Assembly: GCA_002400895.1 (NCBI GenBank)
Contig: NVRO01000168.1
Span: 1-6,310 of the forward strand
Origin: Planctomycetota bacterium
Lineage (GTDB): Bacteria > Planctomycetota > UBA1135
DNA length: 6,310 bases
Reading direction: 5' to 3'
Shown here: positions 1 through 6,044 of the stretch, one piece after another
How positions within the stretch are numbered: the first letter of the stretch is position 1
Layout of the letters: each line of letters begins with the position of its first letter
The notes under the pieces: model-generated
What the model saw: the letters and a program-made list of their open reading frames with translations, nothing else
Databases searched by the model: none
Told to the model about the DNA's origin: nothing
Translations under genes and position numbers: made by a program

Positions 1-669
1 GTGGCATTGATGCTCGAGGAGATGGCGACCGCCGGGATTGATTATTTGGCCCACTCGCCGCCCGATTCTGGTGATCTGGTGACCACCACGGAGCTCCCCC
101 TGCTGGAGAAACTCGCAGCAGAGATTCGGGCTTGCCGGGCCTGTCCGTTGGGGGATTGCCGGACCAATGCGGTGCCCGGAGAGGGCGCCAGCAAGGCTCG
201 GCTGATGTTCATCGGTGAAGCGCCCGGCACCAACGAAAATGCCAGCGGTCGGCCCTTCGTCGGTCGCGGTGGTCAATTGCTCGACAAAATGATCGTAAAT
301 GGCATGGGGCTGACTCGGGAGGAAGTCTTCATTGCCAACGTTCTCAAGTGCCAGCCACCAGGCAACCGCGACCCCTTGCCCGCGGAGAAGGAAGCCTGTG
401 CCGACTTCCTAGCCCGCCAAATCCGTGCGGTCAAACCGGAGTTGATTATTGCTCTTGGCCGGCATGCGGCATGCTCGCTCCTCGGGGTTGACTCCAGCCT
501 CGGCTCCCTGCGCGGACGCATCCATCAATTGCCACAACACGAATCACTGATGGTAGCGACTTATCACCCGGCATATTTACTGCGCACCCCATCCGCAAAA
601 GCAGATTGTTGGCTGGATTTACAACTTGCGATGACGCATCTGAACATTCCTCGACCAAAACCGCGCTGA
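1..669 (+). CDS. Family 4 (Fe-S cluster) uracil-DNA glycosylase, possibly 5'-incomplete
   Basis: Cytoplasmic base-excision repair enzyme that removes uracil from DNA. Four cysteines, C45, C48, C117 and C133, have the family 4 [4Fe-4S] spacing (C-x2-C, then 69 and 16 residues on), as I recall it for the Thermus thermophilus enzyme. Residues 71-80 (IGEAPGTNEN) form the active-site loop, followed by GRPFVGRGGQLLDKM (83-97). NVLKCQPPGNRDP (113-125) and the HPAYLLR motif (189-195) complete the fold, so the catalytic domain is intact at about residues 34-215. One deviation is N80, where most relatives I recall have Asp. The GTG at base 1 lies at the window edge and may be an internal codon; ATG at 10 or 22 are other possible starts. 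The stop overlaps the next ATG by one base, suggesting co-translation with the secretion genes. SPO1-type polymerase-related glycosylase is the same family under another name. Confidence 0.95.
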   Translation: MALMLEEMATAGIDYLAHSPPDSGDLVTTTELPLLEKLAAEIRACRACPLGDCRTNAVPGEGASKARLMFIGEAPGTNENASGRPFVGRGGQLLDKMIVNGMGLTREEVFIANVLKCQPPGNRDPLPAEKEACADFLARQIRAVKPELIIALGRHAACSLLGVDSSLGSLRGRIHQLPQHESLMVATYHPAYLLRTPSAKADCWLDLQLAMTHLNIPRPKPR

Positions 670-1742
670 TGACCCTCTCGCTCGGCTTCCACTTGTCTGG
701 CAACACTGCAGATTGGGCACTGGTCGAACGCCACGAACACGCCCCGGCCAAGGTTATTTCTGCCGGGAATTGCACGCTTTCACAAGTCAGTGAGCTGCAC
801 AACAAACTTTCTTCCGGGCATCAACTGACTTGGGCATTGAGCACTTGTGACGGCAACTCGCGGCCCACCAGACTGCCTCGGCGGTGGCCGCTGATGCGCA
901 CCGGCCCTGCCTGTTTGCTTCATCCTGCGGTCGCTGCAGCGGCTTGGGATTGGGACAGTGGACGCTACGACCAGAACGAACTCCACCTGTGGTTGAACCA
1001 GGATGAGCTATGTTGCAGCGAGGCCTTCCCTGGCGACAGTTTCTACTGCCGCGAAGCCCTTGACGCACCGCTCGGGCAGATTCTCGAACGCATTCTGTCG
1101 CGCTTGAGCCGCTCACCGACGCAGGTGGTGGTGACGGTGGAGGAGCAATCCGGCGACCGCAAGTTACTACTGGATTTGCTTGATGATCGTGACCTCAAGG
1201 TGCGCGAACTGATCTCCCTGCCGGAAGAGGCGGGCGCCAACCGTGCTGCTCTGGGCGCCGCTCTGTTCGCCCTCGATCCGACTCGAAGTGGTGCCATTAA
1301 GCCACCTTCCGAGTCCCCCCGAAACGACCCGGCCTGGTTGGTCTTTTTCTCAATCGCTCTGCTTTGTGGGGTCTTCAGCTTTTGGTTGAATCGGCAGCAA
1401 CAGCAACAAATGGAGCAGTGGCGCAGGCCCGCAAATATTGCCATCGCCAGTGACTCCATTGCATTTATAGCCCCGATGCCGCTGGAACTTGCCCGCCTGC
1501 TCGACCGGCGTCGCGCAACTCTGGCAGCGTTGGAGGCAATTCTTGGTGAAGTCACTCCCCGTAGCCTGCGCGAACTTGAGATTAGCACCGGGCCCCATAG
1601 CCGGGATGCTCGCTTGCGCTTGCGCCTCAACCCGGAAGTCGACTTCGCCTTTACCCACCTTCCTGACAACATCGTGTTGACCACCAGCACTGACCATCCC
1701 TTTTTGCTGCTGGGGCGCGCACGCATCGAGGAGGTGCAATGA
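669..1742 (+). CDS. GspL-like / PilM-PilN fusion-like inner-membrane platform protein (divergent)
   Basis: A 357-residue protein with a cytoplasmic N-terminal region (about 1-218), one hydrophobic segment (221-240, PAWLVFFSIALLCGVFSFWL), a polar Q-run (243-247) and a C-terminal periplasmic region of about 110 residues. This is the plan and size of GspL, in which an actin-like domain is tethered to a ferredoxin-like periplasmic domain; in type IV pili the same parts are split as PilM and PilN. A short stretch, GANRAALGAAL (189-199), just before the membrane resembles the end of actin-like PilM/GspL domains, and residues 275-320 (a helix, then strands such as RDARLRLRLNP) resemble PilN. Clear nucleotide-binding motifs are not visible, so ATP binding is doubtful. 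I chose the ATG at 669 because it overlaps the upstream stop as ATGA; an in-frame TTG at 606 would run 64 bases into the glycosylase gene. No Shine-Dalgarno is seen, consistent with translational coupling. Family assignment is inference from architecture and context. Confidence 0.6.
   Translation: MTLSLGFHLSGNTADWALVERHEHAPAKVISAGNCTLSQVSELHNKLSSGHQLTWALSTCDGNSRPTRLPRRWPLMRTGPACLLHPAVAAAAWDWDSGRYDQNELHLWLNQDELCCSEAFPGDSFYCREALDAPLGQILERILSRLSRSPTQVVVTVEEQSGDRKLLLDLLDDRDLKVRELISLPEEAGANRAALGAALFALDPTRSGAIKPPSESPRNDPAWLVFFSIALLCGVFSFWLNRQQQQQMEQWRRPANIAIASDSIAFIAPMPLELARLLDRRRATLAALEAILGEVTPRSLRELEISTGPHSRDARLRLRLNPEVDFAFTHLPDNIVLTTSTDHPFLLLGRARIEEVQ
1729..1734 (+). promoter_or_regulatory. Strong Shine-Dalgarno for the GspM/PilO-like gene
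   Basis: AGGAGG lies four bases before the ATG at 1739, inside the last codons of the preceding gene. It fixes the start of the 190-residue protein and is the only textbook ribosome binding site among the visible starts of this cluster. Confidence 0.8.
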
Positions 1743-2311
1743 AGACACTGCTTGCATCACTCTTGCTGGGCTTTTTCGCAGCCATCACCAACCAATGGTG
1801 GATTCGGACCGAGCTGTGGAAACAAAGCCATCTGGAAACAACAATGCCAACTGTGCCAACCGCACCGGCAAAACTTGCAAGTGAATGGCTCTCAACCACC
1901 CTGGGTGAGCCCGGCACTCCACCGGCGGTAGCCAAGTTACAGAGCGGCCTGAACCGCTGGGGTATCAGCAAGGTGGAGGGGTGGGATTTGTTGGGTCTTC
2001 CAGTTCTGGGTGGATTAGCACGACTGGAACTGGAGCGTTGGTTCGAGCTCGGACCTGGCGCTGGCAGTGAGGGCAAATCATTACGCCTCAACCATCGACC
2101 AAATTTGAACTGCCTCGAACTCGAACTGGAGATTCAGGGATCATCTGCGGCAATCCTGCCGCTGCTGACGCATTTGCTCGAAATGCCTATTGGCCGCGGA
2201 TATCTCACTGACCCCGCATCCGTCCAGCTCAGGAGCCATAGTGATGGAATCGCTCTCAATCTGGTTATCAGAGTATTCAGTGCCATGCAACTGGCCGGTT
2301 TGAGCGGATGA
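1739..2311 (+). CDS. GspM/PilO-like bitopic inner-membrane protein (divergent)
   Basis: A 190-residue protein with an N-terminal membrane anchor (about residues 3-19, LLASLLLGFFAAITNQW), a Pro/Thr linker (33-60) and a periplasmic domain. Residues 122-182 alternate strand, helix and strand (NCLELELEIQG, AAILPLLTHLLEMP, ASVQLRSHSDGIALNLVIRVFS), the pattern of the ferredoxin-like domain ending PilO and GspM. Those proteins dimerise with PilN or GspL to form the platform that links the cytoplasmic motor to the periplasmic parts. Size (160-210 residues in those families), topology and position directly after a GspL-like gene agree with this role. The start is set by AGGAGG at 1729 and an ATGA overlap with the upstream stop. 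The central part (60-118) is rich in Gly, Leu and Trp and matches nothing I recognise. There is no decisive sequence motif, so the call rests on topology, predicted fold and gene order. Confidence 0.55.
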   Translation: MKTLLASLLLGFFAAITNQWWIRTELWKQSHLETTMPTVPTAPAKLASEWLSTTLGEPGTPPAVAKLQSGLNRWGISKVEGWDLLGLPVLGGLARLELERWFELGPGAGSEGKSLRLNHRPNLNCLELELEIQGSSAAILPLLTHLLEMPIGRGYLTDPASVQLRSHSDGIALNLVIRVFSAMQLAGLSG

Positions 2312-3252
2312 ATCGCATCCTGATTGCCGTCGCCGCAGGATGTGGGCTGTTGAGCTTGGCCCTTCAGCTATTCATGCCTTCCCCCCCGGATCCTGAAAGC
2401 GATAGTCACAGAACCGTCGCCCCTTTGAGCACCCAGCTCGAAGCCACTCCGATGCGGGTGTATCAGGCGAGCAAGGCACTCGCAGCCAAACTCACTCGCA
2501 GCGGTCGCCGCCTGCGCCCCCCGCGACGCTCCTTCAGCGCCTTTGATGGGAACATCAAGGAGACTGGGCCGGAACTAGACATTCTTCCAGAAGTACTCCC
2601 TCCGATTGACTTTAGGGCTATACCCCAAAGTGGAGGAATCCGCCTGACCTGGTTGGCGGATGCGCGTAATCCCATCTCCGGCCTCACTTACCAAGTTACG
2701 CGGTGGGCTGGAGACGGCTCGGCTGAGCAACTTCCGACCATCCGCGGGCGGGAACTATTTGACGCAATCGATTGTGAGGGAACGCTTTATCATTATCGCC
2801 TCCGGGCGGTTTTAAGTCGTAAAAGTGCCAATTCGGAGCGCCTGCTGGTACGTGAATCAATACCGGTGGCGGTCAGCGCAAGCCTGCCCAGGCGCGCCAC
2901 CTGGGTTTGCTCAGGTTTCAACCCGGAAGGCCGCGCATTGCTTAGCCTGAAACGCCAAGGTCGTCCGGAATTAGGGCCATTCCCAGCCGAGCCCGGGGCA
3001 AAAGTAGGTGATACCGGTTGGTTTTTGGAAGGCTTAAATGTCCGTGATACCACCGTTTCTGTTCAAACTAGTATTCCACGCTTTGACGCATTGGGCCGCA
3101 GGGTCATAATCGATGGGCGTCCGGCCGAGCGTACCCGCTCCATGGACCAACCAAGTTCGCTTGTAAACCTGCGTCTCACTGACCCCTGTGGAACGACTCT
3201 CGACCTGGAACTGCTTTTGCCTCCAGGACATGGTCAATCCTCCGGTTCTTGA
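2308..3252 (+). CDS. Bitopic periplasmic protein with FN3-like domain; possible GspC/PilP-type connector
   Basis: A 314-residue protein starting at an ATG that overlaps the previous stop (ATGA). An N-terminal hydrophobic anchor (about 4-23, ILIAVAAGCGLLSLALQLFM) is followed by a Pro-rich, then Arg-rich linker (24-75). Residues 97-170 look like a fibronectin type III domain: 'PPIDFRAIPQSGGIRLTW' opens it, 'LTYQVTRW' sits mid-domain, and 'YHYRLRAV' closes it with the typical tyrosine. The C-terminal part (about 205-275) is beta-rich: GRALLSLKRQG, a Pro/Gly turn, KVGDTGWFLEGLNVRD, then RRVIIDGRPAERT. This layout recalls the homology region of GspC or PilP, which links the inner-membrane platform to the secretin's N-terminal rings. 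Position immediately before the secretin gene fits that role. An FN3 domain is not part of standard GspC or PilP, so this is either a divergent connector or a lineage-specific accessory. The FN3 call is moderate confidence; the GspC/PilP role is inference. Confidence 0.5.
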   Translation: MNRILIAVAAGCGLLSLALQLFMPSPPDPESDSHRTVAPLSTQLEATPMRVYQASKALAAKLTRSGRRLRPPRRSFSAFDGNIKETGPELDILPEVLPPIDFRAIPQSGGIRLTWLADARNPISGLTYQVTRWAGDGSAEQLPTIRGRELFDAIDCEGTLYHYRLRAVLSRKSANSERLLVRESIPVAVSASLPRRATWVCSGFNPEGRALLSLKRQGRPELGPFPAEPGAKVGDTGWFLEGLNVRDTTVSVQTSIPRFDALGRRVIIDGRPAERTRSMDQPSSLVNLRLTDPCGTTLDLELLLPPGHGQSSGS

Positions 3253-3273
3253 TCCTTGTCCCCCCTTGTTTGA

Positions 3274-3285
3274 GGCCTTTCGGCC
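3274..3285 (+). other. Small GGCC-TTTC-GGCC hairpin in the gap before the secretin gene
   Basis: A four-pair GC stem with a four-base loop in the 69-bp gap (3253-3321) between the connector gene and the secretin gene. No U-run follows, so it is not a recognisable terminator. No convincing promoter was found in the gap either, so the secretin is most simply read from the same transcript. Such a short stem may be chance. Confidence 0.2.
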
Positions 3286-3321
3286 CCGCAGTTGTCTGCA
3301 CCACCCACCGCATAAACCTTG

Positions 3322-5967
3322 ATGCGCAAATACCGGTTCCCCCTGTTCATGCTCCCTGCCCTTGTTCTGGCTTCCTGCCAGTCAACTGACGAGGAGTGGT
3401 TCCTAGAGGATTTCGGCTGGTCCGATTCCGAAGAAACTACCGAGGCCATGGAGACCGCTGCTCCCGACCCTACCCCTACAGCACCGGATTTGGATGAGGT
3501 CACTGCACTCACTCCAGCCCAGGATCCGATTAACCAGGCAGGGCTGGTAAACCAACGGGCGGAGCTGGAACTCCACCAGGCCAAGACCAGTTTGCTGAGT
3601 GAGCAGTTCGTTGTCCTGGCCGACAACGCCTTTCAGCGTGGCGATTACAAGGGCGCCGCGATGCTCTATGCCGACGCACTCGACCTCGACCCCGACAGCC
3701 GGGCCAGTCGTGATGGATTGAGACGATGTGAACAGCAACTCGCTGGCAACGCCTGGGATGTTGATTCTGCCGAAGACCGCATCACTCAGGAACAAATGCG
3801 CCGGGCCAACCGCCGCATTCATGTCTCGGCATTGGTTCGCGATGGGGACTCGGCGATGGCAGCCGGTGACTTTGACACTGCCGTCAGTGCTTACCAGACA
3901 GCCGAAATGGCATTGCGCACTTCACCCAGCCTGGCTGCCGGATCACTTGATTACAACCTGGTTTCATCCAAGTTGACCGGGGCTTCCCAAGCGCGAAGCG
4001 ATTACATCGCCGCTCGCCGTGATGCTGAAAAAGCTGCTGCCGAGCTCGAAGCTCAAGCGACTCGTGATGCCCGCAATAACTACCTGAGCAACCGTGTCCG
4101 TTCCCTTTTCCAGGATGCCAACCGGTATTTCACCAGAGGTAAATACACCGATGCGGTGCGAGTACTCGACGCTCTGCTCGAACTGGACCCGGTGAACAAG
4201 GAAGCGCTTGACTTGCGCCTGGTTGCCAATGCCGCCTGGCACGCTACCCGCCAGCGTGACACCGACACTTCATTCCGTCAGCAATGGAAAGCCACTTTCG
4301 ATGAACTTCGGACCATGGCGATTCCTCCAAAGAACATCATCGAGCACGACATTGATTACTGGCGTGAAACCGTGCTCAAACGTGACTCACTGGACAAGAT
4401 GGTGTCCGCCGCTGAAGTCGACCCTGGTGAAGCCGCAATTGCGGAGTTACTGGCTTCCACCCGGATTGAAGCTCGCTTTGAAAACACCATCGAAGAGATT
4501 GCCGACAACTTGGCGGCCTACACCCGGGTCAACTTTGTGGTTTCCAGAGCCGTCCGTGAAGACATGGACGAAGACGTAAAAACCATCAACCTCTCGTTCT
4601 CTCGTCCGATGCCGGTGGCGCAGATTCTCTCCATCATCGAGGACATGACCCAGGGACAGCTTCGCTTCGTTATCCGCAATGGGGTAGTCAATGTACTCAC
4701 TGCAGAAGAAGCCGTTGGCGGTAACATACTCAACAAGTACGAAGTGCGCGACATCGTTCGTCCGATTCAAGATTTTGTCGGGATCGATGTCAACCTTGCC
4801 CCTTCTGGCGGGATTGAACTGATTGAGGAAGAACTTCCCGAGCGGGAAGCAAAAGTACTCTCCGAGGACGACTTGCTGGCCGCCATCCAGGAGAACATTG
4901 AACCTGACTCCTGGGATGACACCGCAACTGTCACGATTGAAAACGGTACTCTTATTGTCAACGCTCCTCCGGCGACCCAGGATCGGATTAAAAGTCTGCT
5001 CGGAGACCTGCGTCTGTCCTCCAACATCATGGTCGAGATCAAGGTGAGCTTCCTCAAGGTCGAGGACTCATTCCTGCAGGATATCGGGGTCGACTTCCGG
5101 GGACTCGGCAACGATTCGACCTCGGGTATTGCTGGCAAGGGCGACGATTTCGTGTTTGATGACTTCGGTACCGACCCCGGCTCCCCCGGAGCACCCGGCA
5201 CTCTCGGCACCGGCAATGACTCGGGCATGTACTTCCGCGAAGCCAGCGACAACGTCAACATCATTGCGCGTACTGAAAATCTCTACGATTCCGGACTCGG
5301 CAATGAAGATGGCCTGGTCGGCTCTGGTGGACTCAGTCTCCAGTACACCTTCCTCGATGACACTCAACTCAACATGGTTCTGCGCGCGGTCGAGAAATCG
5401 GTGCGCCGTGAAGTCCTGACTGAGGCGACCTTGACGGTTTCGAACACTCAGCGCGCCACCCTGACGGTGGCCAATCAAGTGTCCTACGTCGGCGATTTCG
5501 ACGTCGAGATTGCCCAAGCGGCAGCCATTGCCGACCCCATTGTGCGGATAGCTCGTGACGGTGTTTACCTTGATGTACGTCCGGTAGTCTCTGCAGACCG
5601 ACGGTTTACCTACATCGACGTGCGCCCGACTGTCGCCACTCTGGTACGCCCGATTCCTTCCTTTCAGACCTCGCTAGGTACTGGCTCACCGGTCACCATG
5701 CAATTGCCTGAACTGAAACTGCAAAAGATTGCTACCCGCGTCATGATTCCTGACGGTGGAACCTTGCTGCTCGGCGGCATGAAGATAATCAACCAACAGA
5801 ATCTCGAATCGGGCATCCCCCTTCTTAACCGGATTCCAATACTTTCCTTCTTCTTTTCTCGCAAGGGTGAGTACGAGTCCTACCAAAAGCTGATTATTCT
5901 TCTCTCCGCGCGAATCATCGTGCCCGAGGAGTTTGAACCCTCCGCTGAGCCGGGCTCTGCCCGCTGA
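3322..5967 (+). CDS. TPR-containing lipoprotein secretin (GspD/PilQ superfamily outer-membrane channel)
   Basis: An 881-residue subunit of the multimeric outer-membrane channel of a type II secretion or type IV pilus-like system. The N-terminus is a lipoprotein signal: basic start (MRKYRF), hydrophobic core, lipobox LASC with C19; Q20 at +2 favours outer-membrane sorting. An acidic, Pro/Thr-rich linker (20-75) precedes three TPR-like units at about 93-126, 168-201 and 259-292, with a helical charged segment between (220-256). Residues 380-460 resemble an STN/N0-type domain (LSFSRPMPVAQILSIIEDM...VNVLT), and 515-565 a ring-building domain (EPDSWDD...NGTLIVNAPP). The secretin core begins near 570, carries a Gly/Asp-rich insertion (598-671), and contains the secretin signature (IPDGGTLLLGG...GIPLLNRIPILSFFF, 809-845). 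The ATG at 3322 is preferred over the adjacent TTG at 3319; no Shine-Dalgarno is visible. No pilotin-binding S-domain is obvious; the short tail is Glu/Pro/Ser. GspD and PilQ cannot be separated from sequence alone here. Confidence 0.93.
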   Translation: MRKYRFPLFMLPALVLASCQSTDEEWFLEDFGWSDSEETTEAMETAAPDPTPTAPDLDEVTALTPAQDPINQAGLVNQRAELELHQAKTSLLSEQFVVLADNAFQRGDYKGAAMLYADALDLDPDSRASRDGLRRCEQQLAGNAWDVDSAEDRITQEQMRRANRRIHVSALVRDGDSAMAAGDFDTAVSAYQTAEMALRTSPSLAAGSLDYNLVSSKLTGASQARSDYIAARRDAEKAAAELEAQATRDARNNYLSNRVRSLFQDANRYFTRGKYTDAVRVLDALLELDPVNKEALDLRLVANAAWHATRQRDTDTSFRQQWKATFDELRTMAIPPKNIIEHDIDYWRETVLKRDSLDKMVSAAEVDPGEAAIAELLASTRIEARFENTIEEIADNLAAYTRVNFVVSRAVREDMDEDVKTINLSFSRPMPVAQILSIIEDMTQGQLRFVIRNGVVNVLTAEEAVGGNILNKYEVRDIVRPIQDFVGIDVNLAPSGGIELIEEELPEREAKVLSEDDLLAAIQENIEPDSWDDTATVTIENGTLIVNAPPATQDRIKSLLGDLRLSSNIMVEIKVSFLKVEDSFLQDIGVDFRGLGNDSTSGIAGKGDDFVFDDFGTDPGSPGAPGTLGTGNDSGMYFREASDNVNIIARTENLYDSGLGNEDGLVGSGGLSLQYTFLDDTQLNMVLRAVEKSVRREVLTEATLTVSNTQRATLTVANQVSYVGDFDVEIAQAAAIADPIVRIARDGVYLDVRPVVSADRRFTYIDVRPTVATLVRPIPSFQTSLGTGSPVTMQLPELKLQKIATRVMIPDGGTLLLGGMKIINQQNLESGIPLLNRIPILSFFFSRKGEYESYQKLIILLSARIIVPEEFEPSAEPGSAR

Positions 5968-5978
5968 TTTGGCGAGGG

Positions 5979-6004
5979 TAATCGGGACTTCCTTGTCCTG
6001 ATTA
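5979..6004 (+). terminator. Hairpin just after the secretin gene; possible weak terminator or 3'-end stabiliser
   Basis: TAATCGGGAC and GTCCTGATTA form a ten-pair stem with one G-U pair and a six-base loop (TTCCTT), starting 12 bases after the secretin stop. The sequence after the stem (AATCTGCTTCC) has no U-run, so it is not a canonical intrinsic terminator. It could slow transcription, protect the 3' end of the secretin message, or mark a processing point between the secretin and the next gene. Confidence 0.4.
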
Positions 6005-6044
6005 AATCTGCTTCCCCCACCACTCAAACGCACCAAACAACAGA

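Noticed and set aside
606..668. TTG start giving the GspL-like protein 21 extra N-terminal residues
   Set aside because: It would overlap the glycosylase by 64 bases, and the added residues look like a shifted reading of that gene; the ATGA overlap at 669 is the standard operon junction.
3253..3321. Possible sigma-70 promoter ahead of the secretin (TTGTCT at 3292, TAAACC at 3313)
   Set aside because: Spacing is only 15 bases, the -10 match is poor and it lies almost on the ATG, leaving no room for a leader.
3403..3822. Long minus-strand open frames opposite the secretin and its upstream genes
   Set aside because: They lie opposite clearly coding plus-strand frames, show no recognisable domain, and are low-complexity or Arg/Ser-rich as expected for antisense shadows.
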